From Chloroflexota bacterium (GTDB taxonomy: Bacteria > Chloroflexota > Dehalococcoidia > GIF9 > AB-539-J10), in NCBI GenBank assembly GCA_013388845.1, contig JACAEN010000042.1:1-64000 (forward strand): a stretch of DNA of 64,000 nt. The letters are read 5' to 3'. Each line of letters starts with the position of its first letter. Position 1 is the stretch's first letter. Below the pieces are notes generated by a model that searched no databases, was not told the DNA's origin, and was given only the letters and a program-made list of their open reading frames with translations. Of the stretch, positions 1 to 7,369 are shown one piece after another. The translations under genes were made by a program, and so were the position numbers.

Positions 1-1016
1 ATTTGAGCATAAAGTTGGCTATGCGGCATTCCCGTCCACCGGTACTGTTCCACAACTTTCAATACCGGCTGCGAGGGGTTAGCAGCATCCACCTCGGCAA
101 TAGTGATTACTGTGGAATCACGCCCTCTTCTGTCATTGCGAGCGAAGCGAAGCAATCTCATATCATCCCAAGATTGCTTCGTCGCTATTGCTCCTCGCAA
201 TAACATCTCGTCTTCATGTTCGCCGGCCAAATCCACACCGGCAATATAAATCCTCTTCCCCTCAGGCTGCGATTGTCTAGGGTGTTCTCCCAGCATCAGA
301 GCTATCTGCTGCCGCGATAGAAAGCGCCCACCGTGGCTGATAGGTAATAAAGCATATTGGGTCCGAAACAGGGGGTGCTCTTCACCCAATCTTTGCCGCT
401 CTGCTTCCACGAACTTAAGATACTCAGGATTGTATCTGCCAACTTCCTGCCAATCATACCTAAAGTGGCGTCGGATACCATCCTTTCTTTCCAGTTCCAG
501 ATTAGCCTGCTTGACCTCTTCCAGCAAAGTGCTGTCGTCCCAGGTAGTGCCATAGAGAATCGTGGTGGCATTGGCGGCGGAACCCATGGGGCGGAACTCT
601 TTAGTGTACTTTTCCTTGCTGATATCCTGGGCTTCATCAATCTCCAGAAGTAAGTCGGCAGTGTGTCCCACCACGGAAGATGAGCCTTCAGCCGACAAAA
701 AGATAGCTTTAGCGTTGCCGAGCTGAAGCATGTAGCCCATCTGGGGACGGTAAATGCCATCAAAACCAAAGTCGTCGAGCCTCTGCTTGAGTCTTTCAAT
801 AGAGATAATAGTCTGAGGCTTGAAGGTCGGCGAGCATTTTATGAGGTTGCCTCCCCTACCCATATATAGCGTTAACAGCAGGACTTCCAGATGCGCAGAG
901 AGCTCGTTTTTGCCTCCCTGCCGGGCAATCTCCACAGAAAAGGTCAGCCCCATTCTCCTCTGGATAGAGTCCATAGCCGCCCGCGCTACTTCCAGTTGAT
1001 AAGGTCTCAGCTTCAT
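1..1016 (-). CDS. Phage terminase large subunit, 3' end cut by window edge
   Basis: The frame starts at ATG 1014-1016 and stays open for 338 codons to the left edge, so the C-terminus is missing. Residues 31-38 (ARQGGKNE) fit the variant Walker A of terminases and residues 122-131 (LLLEIDEAQD) the Walker B with catalytic Glu. The start of the RNase-H-like nuclease domain is at about 255, with the probable first metal Asp in GVDLAGE (Asp262). Terminase large subunits pump and cut phage DNA during packaging. Residues 272-296 are encoded by a 75-bp dispersed palindrome (131-205) inserted in frame between the first two nuclease strands. No portal, capsid or integrase gene is seen, so this is a prophage remnant or the end of a prophage lying to the left. 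Confidence 0.8.
   Translation of the reverse strand, partial: MKLRPYQLEVARAAMDSIQRRMGLTFSVEIARQGGKNELSAHLEVLLLTLYMGRGGNLIKCSPTFKPQTIISIERLKQRLDDFGFDGIYRPQMGYMLQLGNAKAIFLSAEGSSSVVGHTADLLLEIDEAQDISKEKYTKEFRPMGSAANATTILYGTTWDDSTLLEEVKQANLELERKDGIRRHFRYDWQEVGRYNPEYLKFVEAERQRLGEEHPLFRTQYALLPISHGGRFLSRQQIALMLGEHPRQSQPEGKRIYIAGVDLAGEHEDEMLLRGAIATKQSWDDMRLLRFARNDRRGRDSTVITIAEVDAANPSQPVLKVVEQYRWTGMPHSQLYAQ
131..205. repeat. Dispersed palindromic repeat, in frame inside terminase
   Basis: The two arms, tgtcattgcgagcgaagcga and an imperfect copy ending in cctcgcaataaca, flank agcaatct/agattgct. It is 75 bp, a multiple of three, without a stop in the terminase frame. Related units occur at 1036-1080, 1191-1230, 1575-1624, 12564-12592, 47591-47629 and 48752-48799. 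Confidence 0.8.
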
Positions 1017-1035
1017 TGCCTTTCTTACCCTTTTT

Positions 1036-1230
1036 GTCATTCTGAGCGAAGCGAAGAATCTCTGGGATTCTTCGTCATCCAGATTTGACGGGGCTCCTCA
1101 AAACGACATCACTAAACGCTCTCATTTTGAGACCCTTCACTCCGTTCAGGGTGACAAGAGAGACACACTGCCCTGAACCCTTCCCACTATTGCTATTCTG
1201 AGCCCCGACTTGTCGGGGCGAAGAATCTCA
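1036..1230. repeat. Cluster of short palindromic repeats
   Basis: At least three units lie here. One at 1036-1080 reads gtcattctgagcgaagcgaa followed by gaatctctgggattc. One near 1126-1165 contains cccttcactccgttcaggg and gtgacaag. One at 1191-1230 contains agccccgacttgtcggggcg and gaatctca. They fill the gap between the GIY-YIG gene and the terminase. No gene is visible in the interval. Confidence 0.7.
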
Positions 1231-1267
1231 CCCGCGCTCAGAGCAGGCTCCACCAAGGCGGAATCTC

Positions 1268-1558
1268 CTACTTTTCATACCATTCCTCACTCAAGTCCCT
1301 CCATTCCGGGTTCGCCGCCTCAATCAGAGCTATCTTCTTCTTCCGCAGCCATCCCTTAATTTGCTTTTCCCTCTGAATAGCCTCCTTTGCATCACCCGTA
1401 ACCTCATAATATACCAACCTGGTGATATTATATTTTCGGGTAAATCCCTTAATGAGCTTGTTTTTGTGTTCATATACACGGCGAATCAAGTCGTCGGTCA
1501 CGCCTGCGTAAAGTGTTCTGGAGTTATTGGTCATGATATAAACGTAATACTGCTTCAT
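1268..1558 (-). CDS. GIY-YIG endonuclease family protein (YhbQ/URI type)
   Basis: This 96-residue protein consists of one GIY-YIG nuclease domain. The signature appears as YVYIM near residue 5 and YAGVT near residue 18, followed by the conserved Arg in LIRRVYEHK and a Glu in the AIQREKQIKGW helix. Single-domain members are structure-specific nuclease homologues of uncertain cellular role. They are often found as isolated genes in variable regions. Here the gene sits between two phage-type genes and has palindromic repeats on both sides (1036-1230 and 1575-1624), so it may have arrived separately from the phage genes. Confidence 0.85.
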   Translation of the reverse strand: MKQYYVYIMTNNSRTLYAGVTDDLIRRVYEHKNKLIKGFTRKYNITRLVYYEVTGDAKEAIQREKQIKGWLRKKKIALIEAANPEWRDLSEEWYEK

Positions 1559-1574
1559 TGCCTTAGCCTTTTCT

Positions 1575-1624
1575 TAGATTCTTCGGTCGTCCCGATTTCG
1601 TCGGGACTCCCTCAGAATGACAAG
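1575..1624. repeat. Palindromic repeat upstream of GIY-YIG gene
   Basis: The unit gattcttcggtcgtcccga followed by tttcgtcgggactccctcagaatgacaag belongs to the same family as the repeats at 1036-1230, in the opposite orientation to the 1036 copy. Confidence 0.65.
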
Positions 1625-1728
1625 ATGCAAAATGCTCCGAATGACGAGCTATTTTGCCACAAAACGGAAGATATCTGATAGAAACTGCGATTCTTCTCAC
1701 AACTGGATGTGGCCTTGTGGCTGAAGGC

Positions 1729-2073
1729 TCATTTGCTGACCATCTTGACGCCCACCCCCACGCCCAGGGGCACAGCGACTTCGGTCAAAACTTTCTGGAT
1801 GGCTTCCTTGAGGGATTTCTTCTGTTCTTTGGTGATTTGATATCGAGTCTTTACCAGACGGGCTATGATATTGGCAGCTTCGAAATGCAGGTCAATTCGC
1901 TCCGGCTGCTCTGCCAGAAGTTCCCTGAGCTTGACTCTGAGCAGGGCAATCTCCTCGTCGATTCCTTCCACCTGAGAAGCTTCCTCCAGCTCGAGCTTCT
2001 CCGCCTCATCCAGAGCTCGGCTATAGAAACTCCGTGGGCTACTCCTTCGCTGGCTTTTTCTTTTTGCTGCCAT
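1729..2073 (-). CDS. Small phage-associated protein, possible terminase small subunit
   Basis: The 114-residue product has a very basic N-terminus (MAAKRKSQRR) followed by charged helices with heptad-like leucines at about residues 22-60. It then has a segment (NIIARLVKTRYQIT) that could be a DNA-binding or oligomerisation helix, and a Gly/Val-rich tail. I do not recognise a named family with certainty. Its size, basic start and position upstream of a terminase large subunit on the same strand fit a small terminase or other packaging accessory protein, but this is inference. No clear Shine-Dalgarno sequence precedes the ATG. Confidence 0.5.
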   Translation of the reverse strand: MAAKRKSQRRSSPRSFYSRALDEAEKLELEEASQVEGIDEEIALLRVKLRELLAEQPERIDLHFEAANIIARLVKTRYQITKEQKKSLKEAIQKVLTEVAVPLGVGVGVKMVSK

Positions 2074-2233
2074 GACACTTAGGGGAATTTTGGTAGTTTC
2101 TTAGGGAGGCTTTGACCAAGCCGTAGACGAGGACATGAGCTGCCAGATTGTAATCCTGCTTCTGAAGAGCTGCCGGTAACAATTTCACCAGCCCATCATA
2201 GCACAGGTGTTCTAAAGAGGCAAAGGAGTTTTG
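2039..2233 (-). pseudogene. Open 64-codon remnant overlapping the small phage gene
   Basis: This frame runs from just after a TGA at 2234-2236 to a TAG at 2039-2041 and has no ATG. A GTG about 16 codons in is the only likely start. The peptide contains LVKLLPAALQKQDYNLAAH and ends KKKKPAKE. It has ordinary protein-like composition and overlaps the next gene by 35 bases, as compact phage genes do. It may be the tail of a gene whose 5' part was lost. Confidence 0.3.
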
Positions 2234-2269
2234 TCACTTCAATCCACCCGCGAAAATCTAGAATCAAGC

Positions 2270-2292
2270 GGCCTCAGGCGTGCCGAGAGGCC
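2270..2292 (-). terminator. Hairpin downstream of pit
   Basis: The inverted arms ggcctc and gaggcc enclose an 11-nt loop 22 bases past the pit stop codon. There is no clean T-run on the minus strand, so it is a weak terminator candidate. Confidence 0.35.
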
Positions 2293-2313
2293 TTGTGACT
2301 TTTTGTAGCTAGC

Positions 2314-3309
2314 TCAGAAGGCAAGCTCCAGAAGCGACGCTATTATCCAGCCCAGAGCGGCGCAAGCTGGGAAGGTTATTATCCAGGTCATAACAATGTT
2401 TCGCGCTATCCCCCAGCGTACCGCCGAAAACCGCCGCGTTGCTCCTACCCCCATGATTGACGTACCTATACAATGAGTGGTGCTCAAGGGAATGCCAAAA
2501 TGGGAAGCCAGCAAAATGGCAAATGCTCCTGAACTCTCAGCGGCAAAGCCCTGTATCGGCTCCAGCTTGGTGATTTTGAAACCCACGGTGCGGATTATGC
2601 GCCACCCGCCTAACGCTGTCCCAATCCCCATGACCACACCACAAAGCAGCATCACCCACACTGGAACGGCAAAGTGTGCCATCTTGCCTCCCAGCACCAG
2701 TGCCAGTGTAAAAACTCCCATAAACTTCTGTCCATCATTGCTGCCATGGCTGAAGGCCATAAAAGCAGCAGAGAGTATCTGAAGCCGGCTGAAGACGCCA
2801 CGAATAGATGACACGCTGGTTCGCCGTAACAGCCAGTATAGGCTAGTCATTACTCCCATACCCAGAGAAAAGCCGAGAACGGTAGAGAAGCCGAGGCCGA
2901 TAAGCACCTTGACCCATCCCTCCCAGAGCAGAACAGAGGGGCCGGCAATCGCCAGTCCTGCTCCAGCCAGTCCAGCCACAAGCTCATGGCTTTCGCTGGT
3001 GGGTATGCCATAGAACCAGGCGACCATACTCCAGATGATGATAGTAAGCATAGCAGCAAAAATCACAGGAAGGCTGATAATCTCTGGCTTCACGATGCCC
3101 GTGCCAATGGTGGTAGCGACAGCTGTTCCCGTTACCACAGCACCCACAATATTCAGAACAGCAGCCATAAGCACAGCCAGGGAGGGGGAAAGGACACGAG
3201 TAGAAACTACGGTAGCAATAGCATTAGGGGCGTCTGTCCAGCCATTCACAAATTCAGCGCCGAGCACCAATACTAGAGCGGCTACGAGAAGAAAGTTGCT
3301 GTCAGCCAT
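2314..3309 (-). CDS. pit: PiT-family inorganic phosphate transporter
   Basis: A 331-residue membrane protein that imports phosphate with a cation. The two PiT signature repeats are visible: GAEFVNGWTDAPNAIATVVSTR near residues 17-38, and FSHGSNDGQKFMGVF near residues 187-201. About ten hydrophobic segments span the length. It is a short member of the family without the large cytoplasmic loop of E. coli PitA. Its start overlaps the end of the DUF47 gene by 8 bases, so the two are translationally coupled. DUF47 proteins are known partners of Pit transporters. Confidence 0.93.
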   Translation of the reverse strand: MADSNFLLVAALVLVLGAEFVNGWTDAPNAIATVVSTRVLSPSLAVLMAAVLNIVGAVVTGTAVATTIGTGIVKPEIISLPVIFAAMLTIIIWSMVAWFYGIPTSESHELVAGLAGAGLAIAGPSVLLWEGWVKVLIGLGFSTVLGFSLGMGVMTSLYWLLRRTSVSSIRGVFSRLQILSAAFMAFSHGSNDGQKFMGVFTLALVLGGKMAHFAVPVWVMLLCGVVMGIGTALGGWRIIRTVGFKITKLEPIQGFAAESSGAFAILLASHFGIPLSTTHCIGTSIMGVGATRRFSAVRWGIARNIVMTWIITFPACAALGWIIASLLELAF

Positions 3310-3934
3310 ACTTGAGGACTACCCCCTCAAGTACATTGGCGACATCTTCCCCGCGGTCAGTGGCGTTCTCCAGGTGCTCATAGATTTCACGCCATTTAAT
3401 TACCTCGCAGGCGTCACTGAGACAAGCTTCAAACAGTTCAGCCAAGGCAGCATGAAACACATCATCAGCCTCATTTTCCAGGGTATTGATTTCCACACAC
3501 TGCTTAAGAATCCATGAGAACTGGTCACGGTGACGCAAACGAGGTACTACCTCGTTCAACTTATTAGCCATCTTAACCACGATTCGGGCTAACTCTCGAG
3601 CCCTCTCCGTGGGTTGGGCAATACGATAAAGGCAGGCCGTCCTGCCCGCAGCCTCGATGAAATCCATGACATCGTCCAGGCTGTGAGCCAAGAGAGTAAT
3701 ATCTTCCCTGTCAATCGGTGTCACAAAGGTACGATGCACTCGAGCTATTATTTCATGCGTGACGACGTCACCTTTGTGCTCCAAATCCTTAAGCTCTTTG
3801 GCTTTTGCTTCCACGTTTTCATAGTTGTCAAAGAGGTCAACTAGCTTTTCGGCGGCAGTGACTAGATTAGCCGTCCCTTTTTCGAACAGGTCGTAGAACC
3901 CCATATCTCTGGGGATGAGCGAAAATTTAGCCAA
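3302..3934 (-). CDS. DUF47 (PhoU-like) Pit accessory protein
   Basis: A 210-residue helical protein of the DUF47 family, which is related to PhoU and regulates or assists Pit phosphate transporters. Family hallmarks are ELKDLEHKGDVVTHEI near residues 46-61, DREDITLLAHSLDDVMD near 74-90 and the helix ending ENATDRGEDVANVLE near 188-202. The start is a TTG at 3932-3934 placed 8 bases after a strong aggaggtg ribosome site. The next in-frame Met is at residue 11 and has a poorer site. It is first in a two-gene operon with pit. Confidence 0.9.
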   Translation of the reverse strand: MAKFSLIPRDMGFYDLFEKGTANLVTAAEKLVDLFDNYENVEAKAKELKDLEHKGDVVTHEIIARVHRTFVTPIDREDITLLAHSLDDVMDFIEAAGRTACLYRIAQPTERARELARIVVKMANKLNEVVPRLRHRDQFSWILKQCVEINTLENEADDVFHAALAELFEACLSDACEVIKWREIYEHLENATDRGEDVANVLEGVVLKYG

Positions 3935-4150
3935 AATGCACCTCCTGTCCGTTATCAGTCAAGAAGGTAGACAAGCAAGAATATTCCTCCGGCTTTTTTT
4001 CGCCGGGAGAAAGCAATGTCAGCAGAACCAATCTATTTGTGACATCAACAATGTAAGAAGTAACGCAGGAATGTGAACTCCAACCCCGCTTATTTTCACA
4101 CTGGTCGATATGCACTTCCCGCCCCAAAATTCTCTTAGGTTGCGGCACGC

Positions 4151-4156
4151 ATTATA
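4151..4156 (-). promoter_or_regulatory. Extended -10 promoter for DUF47-pit
   Basis: On the minus strand the sequence reads TGGTATAAT, an extended -10 box. No good -35 is present. The implied leader of about 210 nt before the TTG start contains a C/G hairpin with an A-rich loop (ccggc-gaaaaaaag-ccgg, near 3991-4013), which could serve as an attenuator. An open frame across the leader (3927-4148) shows no protein-like features. Confidence 0.4.
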
Positions 4157-4201
4157 CCATACCGTAAGAAATTTCCACTATGGTCTATGCATCTGGATAA
4201 G

Positions 4202-5542
4202 TTACTCTTTCGCTTCCCCCCACCACTTCTTTAGCCGGTCAGCAATCTCTTTCTCGTAGCCCTGGTCACCGGGGATATAATAGCGTTTTCCCTGAAGAGA
4301 GGATGGTAGGTTTTGTTGCTTGACAAAATGGTCAGGATAGTCGTGGGCATATTTATAGCCCCGGCCATATCCCATCTGACGCATCAGACCGGTTACCGGG
4401 TTACGCAAGTGGAGTGGCACAGGCTCGTTCCGACCTTTTTGTATATCCTCCTGAACTCGGGAATAAGCCTGGTACAAGGAGTTGCTTTTAGGCGCAGTCG
4501 CCAGATAAACCACCGCCTCCGCTAGAGCGAGGTTGCCTTCGGGTAAGCCCACGAAGTGCACCGCCTGCTGAGCAGCTACCGCTATCACCAGTGCCTGGGG
4601 ATCAGCCACGCCCACATCCTCAGAAGCAAAGCGCACGAGGCGCCGAGCGATATACAGAGGGTCCTCCCCAGCTTCCAGCATACGTCCCAACCAATATAAA
4701 CCAGCATCGGGGTCAGAGCCGCGTAAGGATTTATGCAGTGCCGAAATAAGGTCATAATGCTGGTCACCACTTTTGTCGTAGAGCAAAGCTCGGTGTTGCA
4801 GTGCTTCCTCGATAGCAGACAACCCTATTGACCGTGAGCCATCCCTATCAGGCAAAGTAGCAAACACTGCCATCTCCAAAGCATTCAAAGCCACTCGAGC
4901 GTCACCATTGGACATAGTCACCAGGTGACGTAGAGCCTCCTCACTGATGGTAATGTGGAACTTACCCAGCCCTCTTTCTACATCCTTAATGGCTTGCTCG
5001 ACAATGAGCCTGACTTCGTTATCGCTTAGCAGATTCAATCGGAAAACCCGGCAGCGAGAAAGAAGCGGGGAGATGACTTCGAAAGAAGGATTTTCCGTAG
5101 TGGCTCCAATTAAAGTAATTGTGCCATTTTCCACGAAAGGCAATACGGCATCTTGTTGGGCCTTATTGAAACGGTGAATCTCATCAATGAAAAGAATGGT
5201 TCTCTGTCCTGATGATTTTAGCCTCTTCTTAGCTTCCCCAATAACACGGCGCAAATCAGCCACTCCGGCGCTCACGGCACTAACAGGGCTGAAATGCGCT
5301 CTAGTGACATTGGCAATAATATAAGCCAGGGTCGTCTTGCCACTGCCTGGCGGTCCCCAGAAAATCATTGAAGGTAGCTGGTCTGCCTCGATACATTTGC
5401 GGAATACACGTCCATCGGCAACTAAATGCTCCTGTCCCACGAACTCGGCAAAACTCCGCGGTCGCATCCTTGCTGCCAACGGCATGGTGCCAGACAAAGC
5501 CTTTTCCTCCGGCAGCTCAAAAAGAGGCATCCTCTCCATCAT
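4202..5542 (-). CDS. rarA: Replication-associated recombination protein A (AAA+ ATPase)
   Basis: A 446-residue RarA/MgsA/WRNIP1 homologue, a clamp-loader-like ATPase that acts at stalled replication forks. It shows Walker A GPPGSGKT at residues 63-70, Walker [10 protein letters not shown] near 116-124, sensor 1 GATTENPSF near 146-154 and the C-terminal tetramerisation part with [24 protein letters not shown] near 377-400. Length is normal. It lies 16 bases downstream of amrA on the same strand, so the two may be co-transcribed. Confidence 0.95.
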   Translation of the reverse strand: MMERMPLFELPEEKALSGTMPLAARMRPRSFAEFVGQEHLVADGRVFRKCIEADQLPSMIFWGPPGSGKTTLAYIIANVTRAHFSPVSAVSAGVADLRRVIGEAKKRLKSSGQRTILFIDEIHRFNKAQQDAVLPFVENGTITLIGATTENPSFEVISPLLSRCRVFRLNLLSDNEVRLIVEQAIKDVERGLGKFHITISEEALRHLVTMSNGDARVALNALEMAVFATLPDRDGSRSIGLSAIEEALQHRALLYDKSGDQHYDLISALHKSLRGSDPDAGLYWLGRMLEAGEDPLYIARRLVRFASEDVGVADPQALVIAVAAQQAVHFVGLPEGNLALAEAVVYLATAPKSNSLYQAYSRVQEDIQKGRNEPVPLHLRNPVTGLMRQMGYGRGYKYAHDYPDHFVKQQNLPSSLQGKRYYIPGDQGYEKEIADRLKKWWGEAKE

Positions 5543-5558
5543 TGCTAATCAAGACCTG

Positions 5559-6074
5559 TTACTTGAATCTTCTCACCTGAAACCGATAAAGCTTAACCGG
5601 CTCGCCGGCGGATATCCCCGCCTTGAGCCGACAGATAGCAATTTGCTCCTCGACAGTATCCACACCCTCTAAATCAGGCAACAAAAGTCCCTTTTTCCAA
5701 CCGCTCTCCACGATAACCCCATATTTCTTGGGGTCAAGCTGGCTGACATCTGTGACTGGCTCGGGCTTAGTAAGTATATCCACGCTATATTCCAGGTCAT
5801 CAAGCTCCGACGAAGTGACCGGAGGAAAACGAGGGTCCCTGGTGGCTGAGCTGATAGCATTGGCCATGATCTCTTCAGCCACGTTCTCTTTAGCTGGCTC
5901 AAAAGTGCCAATACACCCCCTTAGCTGTCCATGCTTATGAAGGGAAACAAAAACCCCCGCCCGCTCTCTCATTTCCGGAGTCAACTCCTTGGGCTTGGGC
6001 ATTTTACCCGCTCGGATATAGCTTTCCACAGTCTCCTTAGCCAGCTTTACCACAGGATGAAGTTCCCTTGCCAT
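5559..6074 (-). CDS. amrA: AmmeMemoRadiSam system protein A (AMMECR1 domain)
   Basis: A 171-residue AMMECR1-domain protein. Family motifs seen are [21 protein letters not shown] near residues 35-55 and the segment [22 protein letters not shown] near 80-101. Its molecular activity is not established. It regularly occurs with the AmrS radical SAM enzyme, encoded immediately upstream, and often with a Memo-domain dioxygenase (AmrB), which is absent here. Confidence 0.92.
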   Translation of the reverse strand: MARELHPVVKLAKETVESYIRAGKMPKPKELTPEMRERAGVFVSLHKHGQLRGCIGTFEPAKENVAEEIMANAISSATRDPRFPPVTSSELDDLEYSVDILTKPEPVTDVSQLDPKKYGVIVESGWKKGLLLPDLEGVDTVEEQIAICRLKAGISAGEPVKLYRFQVRRFK

Positions 6075-6119
6075 AAAACACCTCCAATCCCTTGCCTCTC
6101 CCTCGATGGGAGAAAAATT

Positions 6120-7133
6120 TCAAGTCCGGAAATTAAGCTCAGCTCCACAGAACTTGCACTTGGAGCCATCCAGCCCCACCACATAGGTATCATAGCCAAT
6201 GCGACGGACGACAGTCTTGCCACAGGAATAACACACGGTATTTTCATACTCATGCCCTGGCACATTGCCCAGATAGACAAACTTCAGCCCGGCCTTTTTC
6301 CCAATCCGATAAGCCCTCTCTAAAGTGGCTACCGGCGTAGCCGAAAGATGAGTGAATTCGTGCAGAGGGTGGAAACGAGTCACGTGCCAGGGAGTGAACT
6401 CACCCAGATTATCTCGAATCCAGGTAGCAATGCCCCTGAGTTGCTCCTCATCGTCGTTCATGGTGGGAATAACATTAGTCACCACCTCCACATGCATGCG
6501 CCATTTCTCTTTAGCCCGCCTGGCGACGTCCAGAATGCCCCGCCACTGAGGAATCTTAGCTAGCTGCCGATAGAATCCATCAGCGAAGCCCTTGACATCC
6601 ACTCTCCAGGCATCAAGCCAGGGCCCTATGGCATCCAGAGCCTCAGGTGTAGCATAGCCATTGGTCACATACACAGTGTAGAGATTATTTTCCTTAGCCA
6701 GCTTGGCTGAGTCTAGGGTATATTCAAACCAAATCGTCGGCTCATTATAAGTCCAGGCAATGCCCTGGCAATCATACCTCTTGGTTAGCTCTATCTCTCT
6801 TTCCGGGAGCAACTGCTGGGAATCTTGCGGAATATCCACACAGGAAATCTCCCAGTTCTGGCATCCCTTGCAGTGAAAATTGCATCCCCAAGTGCCTAAA
6901 GAAAAAGCATAGGTAGCAGGAAAGAAATGAAATAGAGGTTTTTTCTCAATATGGTCGGCGGCCATCGAGGATACCTCAGCATAATTCATGCTATATAGCC
7001 TGCCATCCCGATTGATGCGCATACGGCAGACGCCAAGCTTGCCGGGATTAATAAGACACCGCCACTGGCAAACATGACACCTCGCCCGGCCACCAGGGAG
7101 TGTCTCATAGAGCATGGCCTCCCTTTCCATCAT
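6120..7133 (-). CDS. amrS: AmmeMemoRadiSam system radical SAM enzyme
   Basis: A 337-residue radical SAM protein of the PflA-like AmrS family. The iron-sulfur site is the CNFHCKGC motif with Cys84, Cys88 and Cys91. An N-terminal Cys cluster (Cys19, Cys22, Cys26, Cys36) and a C-terminal zinc-ribbon-like set (VCYSCGK and KCKFCGAE) are characteristic of this subfamily. The substrate is unknown. It precedes amrA by 45 bases on the same strand, matching the usual pairing. Confidence 0.92.
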   Translation of the reverse strand: MMEREAMLYETLPGGRARCHVCQWRCLINPGKLGVCRMRINRDGRLYSMNYAEVSSMAADHIEKKPLFHFFPATYAFSLGTWGCNFHCKGCQNWEISCVDIPQDSQQLLPEREIELTKRYDCQGIAWTYNEPTIWFEYTLDSAKLAKENNLYTVYVTNGYATPEALDAIGPWLDAWRVDVKGFADGFYRQLAKIPQWRGILDVARRAKEKWRMHVEVVTNVIPTMNDDEEQLRGIATWIRDNLGEFTPWHVTRFHPLHEFTHLSATPVATLERAYRIGKKAGLKFVYLGNVPGHEYENTVCYSCGKTVVRRIGYDTYVVGLDGSKCKFCGAELNFRT

Positions 7134-7194
7134 TTATCATTATACCACCCCAAATTACCTCGACATATCTCCGAGACCGTTTGGCAGTGCTGTG

Positions 7195-7345
7195 GGCGAG
7201 CACAAGCGCGACGCTACAAATTGAGAAATCCCAAACTCAAAGGTCAAAAATCAAAATGACAACTGACAACTCAAAATTTCTAACCTTTGGTCTGTCATTT
7301 TGCACTTTTAGTTTTGCTCTTTGCACTTCGGGGGCGTTTCTTTAG
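7195..7345. repeat. AT-rich inverted repeat element in intergenic gap
   Basis: The gap between amrS and the binding-protein gene holds a degenerate inverted repeat: aaaaatcaaaatgacaactg is answered by ggtctgtcattttgcacttt, with further A-rich and T-rich arms outside. Similar A-rich strings (aaatcctaaatcccaagcac-like) recur at 10141-10215, 47417-47510 and 48803-48900. Confidence 0.55.
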
Positions 7346-7369
7346 AACTCGGCTTTGGGGATTTGAAAC

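Noticed and set aside
302-799. Minus-strand frame of 165 codons
   Set aside because: It is an out-of-frame shadow of the terminase frame (1-1016), which has the Walker motifs and a proper start.
1036-1624. CRISPR array
   Set aside because: The repeats vary in sequence and spacing, there are no uniform spacers and no cas genes occur in the window.
3927-4148. Minus-strand 73-codon frame upstream of DUF47
   Set aside because: It covers the leader, ends within the start of the DUF47 gene and has no family-like features. The -10 box at 4151-4156 would leave it almost leaderless.
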